DNA of 64,000 bases from Melioribacteraceae bacterium (GTDB lineage: Bacteria; Bacteroidota; Ignavibacteria; Ignavibacteriales; Melioribacteraceae). Under the pieces are notes generated by a model. It ran no database searches, was not told where the DNA came from, and worked only from the letters and a program-made list of their open reading frames with translations. This document shows, piece after piece, positions 44,601-54,142 of this stretch; the first letter of the stretch is position 1; each line of letters opens with the position of its first letter. Where the stretch lies: NCBI GenBank assembly GCA_022181065.1, contig BQMY01000091.1:1-64000 (forward strand), given 5' to 3'. The translations under genes and the position numbers were made by a program.

Positions 44601-44829
44601 ATTTTCGGAAGATATTTTTGAGGATATCACCAGACTCGTTGATAACGAACTGCACAATCCTGAAAGAGAGAAGATCCTTCTTGAAATAATTAATAATGAT
44701 GATTTTTTAAGAGCTGAATATGAGGTTCAGCTCTCGGTTAAATCACTATTCAAAACACGTAGGTCCCGCCTTTCAGCACCTTCCCACTTGATAAAAAGAA
44801 TTAATGAACAACTAATTAACCGAGGTTAA
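44584..44829 (+). CDS. Small putative anti-sigma factor
   Basis: An 81-residue soluble protein (MKNLHEFSEDIFEDITRLVD), predicted all-helical, overlapping the ECF sigma gene by 17 bases. The helix ITRLVDNELHNPEREKILLE resembles the N-terminal helix of anti-sigma zinc-domain proteins, but the HxxxCxxC motif is absent and there is no membrane segment. The assignment rests on position and this weak likeness. Confidence 0.65.
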   Translation: MKNLHEFSEDIFEDITRLVDNELHNPEREKILLEIINNDDFLRAEYEVQLSVKSLFKTRRSRLSAPSHLIKRINEQLINRG

Positions 44830-44881
44830 TGCAACCTTCTCATGCTATGAATGTAAAAGGGAAAACAAAATTATTTTACAA

Positions 44882-46963
44882 ATGAAAAATATTCTATTCT
44901 TACTGATAATAAGCTCTGCTCTGCTTAGTCAGTCTGTAAGAACTGACCATGTGACAGCAGAATTGGTTTCCGAATTCAACACCATAAAACCGGGTGTGCC
45001 TTTTACGGTAGCACTACGTCTTGAGATGGATGAACACTGGCATACATACTGGCGTAATGCCGGCGATTCGGGCATACCCACAACAATTGAGTGGAACCTT
45101 CCCCCCGGATTTGAAGCGGGTAACATTCATTGGCAGTTCCCTCAAAAAATTGTGGTGGAAGGATTATCCAACTTTGCCTATGAGGAAGAAGTATTTTTAC
45201 TGGTAAACATTACACCTCCGGATATAATATCTGCATCCGAGATAACTCTGAACGCAAAAGCAGACTGGCTTGTGTGCAAAATTGAGTGTTTGCCCGGAGG
45301 AGCTGATCTTTCTCTTACTCTACCTGTCTCGGATAGAATAAATGAGGCAAGTAAATGGTTCGACGATATAAATCGGACACGTTCGCTTTTACCAATTGCG
45401 AATGCTCCATGGACAGTTTCGGCGGAAGTTGAGGAAGAATCAGTTACGTTATTCCTTACATCTGAAAAGAATGAGGTCGCTTACCCCGGTGATATCACAT
45501 TTTTTCCTTATACGGGTGGTATTTTCGACAATGCGTCTCAGCAGGAAGTTTCAAGAAATGAAAATACTATCCGGATAAAACTACCGCTGGAAGCTTTCAG
45601 ATCTTCAGAGCCGGATACAATAAGAGGTATTCTGGTTTCTGATACCGGGTGGCGTGGCGATGACTCAGAAAAAGCCTTTGAGATTTCAATAATTCCGGGT
45701 GAGCAGGCGCCGATCAGTGAAAATCAAAATTCAGAAAGTTTATTACTTATACTAGGATTCGCTTTTATTGGCGGACTTATACTAAATTTAATGCCTTGTG
45801 TTCTTCCGGTCCTTTCACTGAAGATAATGGGATTTGTTGAACAGGCAAATTCAGGTAAACGCGAAATTTATCATCACGGGTTAAGTTTTACCGCGGGAGT
45901 TCTTGTCTCTTTCTGGGTTCTTGCTGGTGTATTACTTCTTCTGCAATCAGGCGGACAAAAACTGGGATGGGGGTTCCAGCTTCAGGAACCGATATTTCTT
46001 CTGGTACTAATAATTTTATTGTTTCTTTTTTCTCTAAATTTATTTGGTGTTTTTGAGATAGGCAGTTCTTTGACCAGACTAGGTGGGGGCTCATCAAAAT
46101 CCTCAGGACTAACAGGCTCATTCATAAGCGGTGTAACGGCCACAATAGTCGCGACACCATGTACAGCACCATTCATGGGTAGTGCGCTAGGTTATACACT
46201 AACACAACCTGCATTAATTACGATGACTGTCTTTACAGCACTTGCACTTGGTATGGCGTCCCCCTATTTATTACTATCAATATTCCCGAAATGGTTGAAA
46301 ATAATACCTAAACCGGGTAACTGGATGATCGCCTTCAAACAGTTTATGGGATTTTTACTTGCTGCAACCATCATCTGGTTATTATGGGTTCTTTCAGCAA
46401 TAAAAGGAAGCGACGGGTTACTTCTCACACTTATGCTATTGCTATTCTCATCAATCGCTGCCTGGATATACGGAACATGGGGAAATATCTCGGTGAGCAC
46501 TACCAAAAGAAGAATCGCGACAGTAATCAGTTTAGTCATTCTTTTACTCCCGGGATATTATCTGGGGTCAACAATCGAGCAAATTGATTTTTCACAGTCC
46601 TCTACCTCTGAAAATAGCAGCGATTGGGAAAATTATTCAAATGAAAAAGTGCAACAATACCTAAGTGAAGGTATTCCCGTATTTATAGATTTTACCGCAA
46701 CCTGGTGCCTCACTTGTCAGGTTAATAAAAAGGTAGCTCTTCATAATGATGAGGTAGAATCTGCTTTCAAAGATGCAGGAATCAAAACCATTATCGCAGA
46801 TTGGACCAAAAGAGATGACGAAATCACCGATGCACTCGCCTCTTTTGGCAGGAACAGTGTTCCGCTTTATGTTTTATATTCGGGTAAAAAAGGAGAAAAG
46901 CCGGTAATCCTGCCGGAAGTACTTACTCCTGAAATAGTAATTGACTACATCAATCAACTTTAA
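44882..46963 (+). CDS. Thiol:disulfide interchange protein, ScsB/DsbD type
   Basis: A 693-residue three-part reductase. Exported N-terminal DsbD-alpha/ScsB-like domain (about 20-270) with CKIEC (Cys-x3-Cys); eight-helix membrane domain (about 285-560) with the paired redox cysteines in LNLMPCVLPVLSLK and VATPCTAPFMG; C-terminal thioredoxin domain with TWCLTCQ. It carries electrons from cytoplasmic thioredoxin to periplasmic partners. The next gene, a periplasmic redoxin 18 bases away, is a likely partner. It could also supply reductant for cytochrome c maturation; that is inference. Confidence 0.93.
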   Translation: MKNILFLLIISSALLSQSVRTDHVTAELVSEFNTIKPGVPFTVALRLEMDEHWHTYWRNAGDSGIPTTIEWNLPPGFEAGNIHWQFPQKIVVEGLSNFAYEEEVFLLVNITPPDIISASEITLNAKADWLVCKIECLPGGADLSLTLPVSDRINEASKWFDDINRTRSLLPIANAPWTVSAEVEEESVTLFLTSEKNEVAYPGDITFFPYTGGIFDNASQQEVSRNENTIRIKLPLEAFRSSEPDTIRGILVSDTGWRGDDSEKAFEISIIPGEQAPISENQNSESLLLILGFAFIGGLILNLMPCVLPVLSLKIMGFVEQANSGKREIYHHGLSFTAGVLVSFWVLAGVLLLLQSGGQKLGWGFQLQEPIFLLVLIILLFLFSLNLFGVFEIGSSLTRLGGGSSKSSGLTGSFISGVTATIVATPCTAPFMGSALGYTLTQPALITMTVFTALALGMASPYLLLSIFPKWLKIIPKPGNWMIAFKQFMGFLLAATIIWLLWVLSAIKGSDGLLLTLMLLLFSSIAAWIYGTWGNISVSTTKRRIATVISLVILLLPGYYLGSTIEQIDFSQSSTSENSSDWENYSNEKVQQYLSEGIPVFIDFTATWCLTCQVNKKVALHNDEVESAFKDAGIKTIIADWTKRDDEITDALASFGRNSVPLYVLYSGKKGEKPVILPEVLTPEIVIDYINQL

Positions 46964-46981
46964 TTTATTAAGGAGCAACAA

Positions 46982-47587
46982 ATGAAAAAGACTATGTTAT
47001 TTTTAGCTGTGTTTTTGCTGACAATCACGTTTTCAGTATCAGGGCAGAAGGCAGCAATAGATAAAGCCGCACCAGATTTCACTCTTACCGATAGTAAAGG
47101 TGAAACTCATTCACTTTCCGATTTTAAAGGTAAATATGTGGTATTGGAATGGATCAACTATGATTGTCCGTTCGTTGAAAAACATTACGATGCGGGAAAT
47201 ATGCAGAAACTGCAGGAAACTTATACCGGAAAAGATATTGTATGGCTTAGCATCTGCTCGTCTGTTGATGGCAAACAGGGTAACTTTACACCGGAAGAAA
47301 TCAACAAACGTTCCGAAGCTCATGGCGCGAAATTCACAGCATATCTGATGGATACCGATGGAAAAGTCGGAAAAATGTATGCAGCTAAAACTACGCCACA
47401 CATGTATGTTGTAAATCCGGAAGGTACATTAGTTTACGCGGGCGCGATCGATGATAAAGCCTCAACCGATAAAGCTGATATCAAAGACGCTAAAAACTAT
47501 GTGGCTGCCGCACTCGATGCTGCGATGGCCGGAAAAGAGATTAAAGAAAAAGTTACAAAACCTTACGGTTGTTCAGTAAAATATTAA
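46982..47587 (+). CDS. Periplasmic thioredoxin-fold peroxiredoxin-like protein
   Basis: A 201-residue exported protein (signal LFLAVFLLTITFSVSGQ; strong AAGGAG before the ATG). The AhpC/TSA-redoxin fold is evident: AAPDFTLTDSKGETHSLSDF, then INYDCPFVEKHY with a single Cys, KTTPHMYVVNPEGTLVYAGA with the cis-Pro, and a second Cys near the end (KPYGCSVKY), possibly the resolving residue. The DCPFVEKHY form is typical of redoxin-domain proteins beside DsbD-like reductases. Probably reduced by the upstream ScsB-like protein. Confidence 0.88.
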   Translation: MKKTMLFLAVFLLTITFSVSGQKAAIDKAAPDFTLTDSKGETHSLSDFKGKYVVLEWINYDCPFVEKHYDAGNMQKLQETYTGKDIVWLSICSSVDGKQGNFTPEEINKRSEAHGAKFTAYLMDTDGKVGKMYAAKTTPHMYVVNPEGTLVYAGAIDDKASTDKADIKDAKNYVAAALDAAMAGKEIKEKVTKPYGCSVKY

Positions 47588-47594
47588 GAAAAAA

Positions 47595-47613
47595 GCCGCG
47601 ATACTCTCGCGGC
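47595..47613. terminator. Terminator half, left of repeat copy 3
   Basis: Hairpin GCCGCGATACTCTCGCGGC with AAAAAA on its left (redoxin) side and no T-tract on its right. A near-identical hairpin with TTTTTT on its right lies at 47815-47832; joined, the two ends would make one bidirectional A-tract/hairpin/T-tract terminator. Confidence 0.65.
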
Positions 47614-47620
47614 GAGATTG

Positions 47621-47807
47621 TTGACAAAGTCATTTCGTTCTAAAGTCCTCCTTAGAAGGAGGTGGATTCCGACGAATGTCGGAAGACGGAGGATGATTTT
47701 TTTTACTTTTTTCATGACTTTTGGTCATCCCCCATCACAAAATCCGCCTATGGCGGAGTGATTTCCCCCTTCGAAAGGGGGACTTGGAAATAATCATGTT
47801 TTTCAAC
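47621..47807. repeat. Intergenic nested-palindrome repeat, copy 3
   Basis: Same orientation as copy 1. Half A: AAAGTCCTCCTTAGAAGGAG then GATTCCGACGAATGTCGGA and GACGGAGGATGATT. Half B: TGACTTTTGGTCATCCCCCA, hairpin region ATCACAAAATCCGCCTATGG to CGGAGTGAT, and CCCCCTTCGAAAGGGGGACT. Outer ends are GAGATTGTTGACAAAG and, inverted, GAGTTTGTTGAAAAAC. Lies between convergent redoxin and PBP genes, bracketed by terminator hairpins. Confidence 0.87.
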
Positions 47808-47814
47808 AAACTCA

Positions 47815-47832
47815 GCCGTGAACTCTCGCGGC
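47815..47832. terminator. Terminator half, right of repeat copy 3
   Basis: Hairpin GCCGTGAACTCTCGCGGC followed by TTTTTT, overlapping the last codons of the PBP gene. It would act on plus-strand transcripts; for the minus-strand PBP message the matching T-tract would be on the far side of the repeat, next to the left hairpin. Confidence 0.65.
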
Positions 47833-47836
47833 TTTT

Positions 47837-50140
47837 TTACTCATCATCCACAATTTCCAGTGCCTCATGAGAGGTACTATCCACAAACCAGTACTTATTA
47901 AAAATCTTAATTGTGGTATCCCTCTCGGAGTTAAAATACTGTGGTAAATCTTTTATGTTTATAATATCAGTTACCTTACCGGTATTACACTCCTTCGAAA
48001 ACAGTTTCGGATCCCCAAGTTCGTATATCGATTCCTTGCAAAAATCTACCGTAACTACATTACCAGTTTCAGGTTTGCTGAATCCCACCGGCTCAATCTG
48101 CAGAGAATCATAAGTCATCTTCATGAAATTTGACCAGATCGGACAAGCGGCTTTCGCTCCCTGACCGTAACTGCCTGTAAAAGTAATACGTCTGTCGTCA
48201 AACCCTACCCATGCACCGGCAGCAAGTTTAGGAGTGAAACCAACGAACCATGCATCGGCGTAATCCTGTGTCGTGCCGGTTTTACCTGCGGCAGGCGCGT
48301 AAAATTTGTGAATTGCCCTAACTCTGATCGCGGTACCTCTATCCACAACGGACTGCATCATATTGGTCATAATGTATGCCGATTCTTCAGAGATCGCTTC
48401 CCGTGGGGTAGATGAGAAATTATCAACGATAATACCGTCTTTATCCTCAATCCTCAGTATAGAGATGGGTTCGTTATAAATACCCTTGTTCGCGATAGTA
48501 GCAAATACCGATGTTAGTTCAATCGGTGAAACTTCCGATACACCAAGCGCAATAGCGGGAACCAGATCAAGTCGGGTATTTATCCCCAGTTTTTTGGCAG
48601 TCTCGCCAATTTCCCACAACTTAACATGATCTTCAATTATTAGTCGGGCCGCCACAATATTTTTGGAGTTCATTAGCGCTTCGCGAATGGTCATGTATCC
48701 GCTAGTGGTACGATCAAAGTTTTGCGGACTCCAGTCTTTTGGTGTCGCCGGATATAAAAATCTTTGATTTAATATTGGATACGCGGGATATAATCCGTTA
48801 TTGATCGCCGTAGTATATAAAATTGGTTTGAACGATGAACCCGGCTGACGTTTGATCTGAGTGACATGATTAAGACCGTAACGGAAATTTTGATCACGGG
48901 CACCAACCATCGCTCGAATTTCCCCTGTGTGAACATCTACAACCACAAAACCGGCTTCAATTCGCTGCGCATCCAGCTGAACAGAATCAACAAACGCAAC
49001 GTTCCTTTTTAGTCTGTTGTAAACTTCCTTTTTCTGGGCGTTGTTTGAAGCTGATCTGTAATCACTTCTCCTTTTAATTGCTTTATCAATCAGATCATCA
49101 AGAATATCTCTGTTTCTCTTCCAGTTCCAGTGCTTGTCAAATTGTTTCTGAAATTCATCAAGATGTTCAACAGTTGCTTTTACAGCAAATTGCTGCATTC
49201 GTGAATCGAGAGTAGTATAAATGGAAAGACCATCTTCGTATAGGTCATAACCATATTTTTCTGACATTTTCTCCAACTGCTGCCGAACATGTTCCACAAA
49301 ATGGGGTGCCACAGAACTTTTAAATTGTTGTTTACTATTAGCTATGCTGAGTTCAATCGGTAAATTTTTTAGTGAATCATATTCGGCTCGTTCAAGATAC
49401 CCCGCTTGAACCATGTTGTACATAACAAGGTTGCGCCGCTGAAGAGAATTATTGTAACGTCGTACAGGATTATAATAAACCCACGACTTCAATAATGCGA
49501 TAAATACAGCGCCTTCTTCAATGGTAAGTTCTTTTGCGGGTTTGTTAAAATAGATTCTGGCTGCCATCTCAACGCCATAAGCTCTGTTACCAAAGAAAGA
49601 CTCATTGAGGTACATCTCCAGTATTTCGCGTTTCGTGTATGATTTTTCAATCTGAACAGCAGTGATCCATTCCCGCATTTTACGCACGCCTGTATCGTAA
49701 AGCGACTCATCCTGATATTTAAGTTCGTACAAGTTTTTGGCGAGCTGCTGAGTTATCGTTGATGCACCCTCTCTTTTGAACAGAAATACATTTTTGAACA
49801 TGGCTTTGATAAAACGCTCCAGGTCAACTCCCCAGTGATCGTAAAACTCTCTGTCCTCAGTGGCAACAAGCGCGTCGATCAAATGTCCGGGAAGACTATC
49901 AATATTCGCTTCAATTCTGTTTTCCCTAAAGAACTGCCCGATCAAAACTCCATCCTTACTATAGACATTACTTGCAAGCGATTGTTTAGGATTTTCGAGT
50001 TGTTCTAACGAGGGGAGTCCTTCCACAATATATTGAAACAGAAAAAAACCGGCGACTAACGAAGACGTTACCAAAACTCCGAGGATACCCAGTAAAACTT
50101 TTTTTAATCGCGACCCTTTAGATTTATTGTTTTTCGCCAT
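47837..50140 (-). CDS. Bifunctional penicillin-binding protein 1A
   Basis: A 767-residue class A PBP with an N-terminal membrane anchor (residues 15-35). Glycosyltransferase domain with ALVATEDREFYDHWGVD (catalytic Glu), GASTITQQLAKNLY and REILEMYLNESFFGNRAYG; transpeptidase domain with QPGSSFKP (Ser-x-x-Lys), NSKN and the KTG motif AGKTGTTQDYADAW. It polymerises and crosslinks peptidoglycan. Its start overlaps the end of lpxH by 17 bases. Confidence 0.95.
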   Translation of the reverse strand: MAKNNKSKGSRLKKVLLGILGVLVTSSLVAGFFLFQYIVEGLPSLEQLENPKQSLASNVYSKDGVLIGQFFRENRIEANIDSLPGHLIDALVATEDREFYDHWGVDLERFIKAMFKNVFLFKREGASTITQQLAKNLYELKYQDESLYDTGVRKMREWITAVQIEKSYTKREILEMYLNESFFGNRAYGVEMAARIYFNKPAKELTIEEGAVFIALLKSWVYYNPVRRYNNSLQRRNLVMYNMVQAGYLERAEYDSLKNLPIELSIANSKQQFKSSVAPHFVEHVRQQLEKMSEKYGYDLYEDGLSIYTTLDSRMQQFAVKATVEHLDEFQKQFDKHWNWKRNRDILDDLIDKAIKRRSDYRSASNNAQKKEVYNRLKRNVAFVDSVQLDAQRIEAGFVVVDVHTGEIRAMVGARDQNFRYGLNHVTQIKRQPGSSFKPILYTTAINNGLYPAYPILNQRFLYPATPKDWSPQNFDRTTSGYMTIREALMNSKNIVAARLIIEDHVKLWEIGETAKKLGINTRLDLVPAIALGVSEVSPIELTSVFATIANKGIYNEPISILRIEDKDGIIVDNFSSTPREAISEESAYIMTNMMQSVVDRGTAIRVRAIHKFYAPAAGKTGTTQDYADAWFVGFTPKLAAGAWVGFDDRRITFTGSYGQGAKAACPIWSNFMKMTYDSLQIEPVGFSKPETGNVVTVDFCKESIYELGDPKLFSKECNTGKVTDIINIKDLPQYFNSERDTTIKIFNKYWFVDSTSHEALEIVDDE

Positions 50141-50873
50141 TATCTTCCCAGTTCAAAATCTCAAATTTATTATTCTCAAATACTCCGTATGTTAGCTCGG
50201 CAAGCCATGTTCCCAAGTTTATATATTTCCCGTGTTTATATTCTCTTACTGTTTTCACATGAGAATGACCAAATAATACGTAATCATAACCGCTATCTAT
50301 TTTTGTTCTGGCGGTTTCGAAAAGCGCGTCAGTTTCGCCATAATCTTTCCCGGTCGTGTATTCCCGGCTCTGTTTACTCGTTCCACTGGCAATCATAATG
50401 CCGAGATCGGGATGGATTAAAGAATATAACCACTGTATAAATCTGTTTCGGAAAATTTTCTTTAAAACTTTGTAACCGTAATCGTTTTTAATTAAACCGT
50501 CACCATGACCAAGAAAAAACTTTTTACCATCAATCTCGGTTGCGATAATATCCGGTTCAACTTTTACTCCAAGGTATGACTCAAAAAAATCGCGATGAAA
50601 AAAATCGTGATTTCCTATGATATAATATACTTTAACACCTTTATCTGTAAGATGTTTCAGTGCGGTGAATAACCTGAAATAACCTTTCTGTATAACCCTG
50701 CGATACTCAAACCAGTAATCGAAAAGATCACCGAGAATATATAGCGCATCCACACCTCTATCAAGACTGTAGAGGAAGTTAACAATAACTTCTTCTCTTT
50801 TTTCTTCTTCAGCTCTACTGAACAAACCAAGATGCAAATCAGAAATAAATACAGTCTTTCCTTTCAATACCAT
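50124..50873 (-). CDS. lpxH: UDP-2,3-diacylglucosamine hydrolase-like phosphoesterase
   Basis: A 249-residue calcineurin-type metallophosphoesterase: VFISDLHLGLF, YILGDLFDYWFEY, IIGNHDFFHRDFF, FLGHGDGLI and LFGHSHVKTV give the full set of metal ligands. The GDLFDYWFEY segment is characteristic of the LpxH family, which makes lipid X in lipid A synthesis, supporting a lipopolysaccharide-type outer membrane. LpxH homologues with other substrates exist, so the exact activity is probable rather than certain. Confidence 0.88.
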   Translation of the reverse strand: MVLKGKTVFISDLHLGLFSRAEEEKREEVIVNFLYSLDRGVDALYILGDLFDYWFEYRRVIQKGYFRLFTALKHLTDKGVKVYYIIGNHDFFHRDFFESYLGVKVEPDIIATEIDGKKFFLGHGDGLIKNDYGYKVLKKIFRNRFIQWLYSLIHPDLGIMIASGTSKQSREYTTGKDYGETDALFETARTKIDSGYDYVLFGHSHVKTVREYKHGKYINLGTWLAELTYGVFENNKFEILNWEDNGEKQ

Positions 50874-50932
50874 ACCGAAAATTATAAATAGCTAGCTTTA
50901 AAGTTATTGAAAATAGTAAGTAAACAAAACAA

Positions 50933-52657
50933 TTAATTGAATGACTGCTCAACCATACCGTTAATCTCGGCAAGGAGCCAGGTATCAGGGTCCAGAATCA
51001 CCTTTTTAACTCTGTTTTTACCGCGAAAAACAATTTTCTGTATTTTCTTCGAAATATTGTAGGTGAAGTCCTCACTCTGATTATCATAATAAATATAACG
51101 TACATCAAGCGGGAAGCTATATACTCTGTCTGTGATATTATCCTGTAATATTTCCAGCTCTGTTAAATACTCTTCATTTTCCTTGGAGTGGGTTTCAACA
51201 TAATCTATGTAGATTATTCCCTCCCCGTCTGTGACCCATTGTTTAAAAAAGTTTGACAGACTTCGTCCTGACAATTTTTCAGCGAGACTTATAAATTCCG
51301 GAGTAGAATAATTGGAATACTTATAATCTCTCTGGATAGTTTTGAGCATATCGAAAAATATATCATCCCCTGTTTCTCTTCGCAGCATATGCAAAACCCA
51401 CGCGCCTTTATCATAGAACGTCCGGCTGAAGACAAAACCATCGGGCGGATAAAGTCTGGTATCTTCAAATGAATCTTTTTTCCCTTCCATAGTTGAAGCT
51501 AATGCGGCCGGACCGTTGTAGTATTCATAATAAAGAGCCTCGGAATAGGTTGAAAATCCTTCATTCAACCAGATATCTTTCCAGGTTTTTGGACCAACAG
51601 AATTCCCCCACCAGTGATGCGCGACCTCATGAATAAAAAAGTCTTCAAAAAATCCGCTACCCGTAATAAGGTTAAAACTCACCCCGGTTAAAGTCTGGTG
51701 CTCCATCGCGCCGGCATCCCAAAGAAATTCAGCGACACCATATTTTTCACCGTAGAAAGGGTAATCACCAAATAATTCCTCGAAGCACTCGAGAGCTTTG
51801 GCGTTAACTTTAAAATCCCGCTTTGCGTCTTCGTATGATCCGGGAAGCACATAATAATCGAGCAATAATGAATCGGCTCCAACGTAGTATTCCTGAAAAT
51901 TAACATAGGGCGCGCTATTGATTGTAACCAGATAGGTAGAAATTGGATAATCTGTTTTCCAGTGGTAGGTTTTACGATCAGCATTTAACTCAATCCCCAT
52001 CAATATTCCGTTCGAAGCCGAAACATAATTACTATCGTTTGTAATAGAAATTTCCAATTGGGTTTTATCATCCGGACGGTCATTACACGGAAACCACGTT
52101 GAGGCAAATGTGGGTTCATTTATGGAATAGATCAGCTTACCATCCTGAATTTCACCGAACTCAAAGGATCCGAATCCCGAGGCTTCAGGGTTTCCGGAAT
52201 AATAAACTTCCACCAAAAAAGAATCAGACTCTTTACCGAATGGAACTATCAAATATTCATCTTCGTATTTAAAAGCAGAAGGGACATGATCCAATTTAAG
52301 GCTATCAATAGAAAAATTATCACGGAAGTTAAACACAATATTTTCTTTTTTCGCGTTTAACAATTCACCTGAAATTACAGCGGCAACAGATATATTCTTT
52401 TTCTCTGGAAATAACTCGACTGAAAGATTATACTTTAGTATATTTATATTATATTGAACACTATCGAGGTACGAATTTATAGTTTCCATCTGCATTTCAC
52501 GGTAGGCTTTTCCTGCGGAAACAATATCACCGCTATCATAGAGCGACTGATACCGGGAAAGATCGGGTCCCCACATCAAATAAGAAGCAGCTACTGAAAA
52601 AATGAGTATTATCAGTATGGAAACAAGTAATCCGGGATGAATTTTCTTGACATTCAT
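50933..52657 (-). CDS. M1 family metallopeptidase
   Basis: A 574-residue gluzincin with an N-terminal membrane anchor/signal (residues 9-29). Zinc motif HEVAHHWW (His343, Glu344, His347) with the third ligand Glu366 in WLNEGFSTYSEAL. The exopeptidase GAMEN motif is altered to GAMEH (residues 316-320). N-terminal beta-sandwich domain precedes it; the C-terminal helical domain of full-length M1 enzymes is missing, so it is a short form. Probable periplasmic aminopeptidase. Confidence 0.92.
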   Translation of the reverse strand: MNVKKIHPGLLVSILIILIFSVAASYLMWGPDLSRYQSLYDSGDIVSAGKAYREMQMETINSYLDSVQYNINILKYNLSVELFPEKKNISVAAVISGELLNAKKENIVFNFRDNFSIDSLKLDHVPSAFKYEDEYLIVPFGKESDSFLVEVYYSGNPEASGFGSFEFGEIQDGKLIYSINEPTFASTWFPCNDRPDDKTQLEISITNDSNYVSASNGILMGIELNADRKTYHWKTDYPISTYLVTINSAPYVNFQEYYVGADSLLLDYYVLPGSYEDAKRDFKVNAKALECFEELFGDYPFYGEKYGVAEFLWDAGAMEHQTLTGVSFNLITGSGFFEDFFIHEVAHHWWGNSVGPKTWKDIWLNEGFSTYSEALYYEYYNGPAALASTMEGKKDSFEDTRLYPPDGFVFSRTFYDKGAWVLHMLRRETGDDIFFDMLKTIQRDYKYSNYSTPEFISLAEKLSGRSLSNFFKQWVTDGEGIIYIDYVETHSKENEEYLTELEILQDNITDRVYSFPLDVRYIYYDNQSEDFTYNISKKIQKIVFRGKNRVKKVILDPDTWLLAEINGMVEQSFN

Positions 52658-52773
52658 ATAAACAATAATTATTAATCAGAGATATATTTCAAATTAAAAT
52701 TAACAATAATTTTAATTGCTAATCAATCCATAGAATAATAAGTTTTTTGTAAATAAAAGAGAGTAAAAAGCCT

Positions 52774-54012
52774 ATGCCAGTTACCGGTGCTTCAATACTT
52801 CGTGATACACTAACAATGATTCTTGCAGGTGGACAGGGAGAACGGTTAAGTCCCCTTACACTTGACAGAACTAAACCATCAGTTCCCTTCGCGGGTAAGT
52901 ACCGAATCATAGATTTTGCGCTATCGAATTGCCTCAATTCAGGGCTGCGCAAAATTTTCGTGCTTACTCAGTATAAATCTGATTCACTTAGCAGACATTT
53001 ATACGAAGCATGGAATATTTTTAATCCTGAACTAAGAGAATTTATTTATTCTGTACCTCCACAGTTAAAGATCAGCAATAACTGGTACACAGGAACCGCA
53101 AACGCGATTTTTCAGAACCTAAACCTGCTCGACGATGAAAAAACCGACAGAGTACTAATTCTATCGGGTGACCATATTTACAAAATGGACTACCTGAAAA
53201 TGCTCCATTACCATATGGATATTAAAGCAGATCTTACAATGTCAGCAATAGACGTTCCTAAAGATCAGGCATCAAGATTTGGAATTATCGAAACTGATAA
53301 AGATCATAAAGTTCTTTCATTCATAGAGAAGCCAAAAAATCCACCGGTAATTCCTGATAAACCGGATCGCTCTTTTGTTAACATGGGAATTTATATATTC
53401 AATAAAGAGGCCATCAAAGAAGTTCTTAATAAAATGGAAGCTGAAAAAATTGACAATGATGACTTTGGTAAACATGTGATTCCTTACATGATTAAACAAG
53501 GTTATTCAGTTTATTCATATCCGTTTGAGGATGAAAACAGAAACGACGGTGATCCTTACTGGGTGGACGTTGGTACTATCGACAGTTATTATGCCGCCAA
53601 TATGGATTTTATAAGTGTTAAACCTGTGTTTAACCTTTACGACCAAAGCTGGCCGTTGAGAACCAGACAGTTACAATATCCTCCGGCTAAAACACTCTCC
53701 CACGAAGGTGAAAGGGTTGGTAGAGTATTTAACTCGCTCGTAACTGATGGTACAATAGTTTCCGGTGGTTTGGTTGAAAGATCAATTATCGGTTTTAATG
53801 TGAGAGTAAACTCTTATACTTATATTACCGATTCCATAATTTTTGACAATGTAACTATTGGAAGGCATTCTCGAATCAGACGAGCAATCATAGATAAAAA
53901 TGTGGTGGTACCGGAAGGAACTGAAATCGGGTTTGATATTGATGAAGACAAGAAACGATTCAAAGTCTCCGAAACAGGTATCGTAGTTATTCCCAAGAAT
54001 TATAAATTTTAA
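52774..54012 (+). CDS. glgC: Glucose-1-phosphate adenylyltransferase
   Basis: A 412-residue ADP-glucose pyrophosphorylase: ILAGGQGERLSPLTLDRTKP (nucleotide site), KYRIIDFALSNCLNSGLRKI, YTGTANAIFQN, LILSGDHIYKMDYLKML, FIEKPK and the C-terminal left-handed beta-helix (RSIIGFNVRVNSYTYITDSI). It makes ADP-glucose for glycogen. A clear terminator follows. A CBM48 glycogen-binding protein is encoded 4.6 kb away. Confidence 0.95.
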   Translation: MPVTGASILRDTLTMILAGGQGERLSPLTLDRTKPSVPFAGKYRIIDFALSNCLNSGLRKIFVLTQYKSDSLSRHLYEAWNIFNPELREFIYSVPPQLKISNNWYTGTANAIFQNLNLLDDEKTDRVLILSGDHIYKMDYLKMLHYHMDIKADLTMSAIDVPKDQASRFGIIETDKDHKVLSFIEKPKNPPVIPDKPDRSFVNMGIYIFNKEAIKEVLNKMEAEKIDNDDFGKHVIPYMIKQGYSVYSYPFEDENRNDGDPYWVDVGTIDSYYAANMDFISVKPVFNLYDQSWPLRTRQLQYPPAKTLSHEGERVGRVFNSLVTDGTIVSGGLVERSIIGFNVRVNSYTYITDSIIFDNVTIGRHSRIRRAIIDKNVVVPEGTEIGFDIDEDKKRFKVSETGIVVIPKNYKF

Positions 54013-54030
54013 GCCAATTTAGTTTTAACA

Positions 54031-54059
54031 AGCGGACTATCTGATAGTCCGCTTTTTTT
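54031..54059 (+). terminator. Intrinsic terminator of glgC
   Basis: Perfect stem AGCGGACTAT / ATAGTCCGCT with a CTG-type loop followed by TTTTTTT, 19 bases past the glgC stop. Confidence 0.93.
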
Positions 54060-54142
54060 ATATCATCACCCGGCAAAAAAAACAATAGTCCTGATGAAAC
54101 GTCAAATTGAGTGAATTTTATGTTTAACAAAGATCACTTCAA

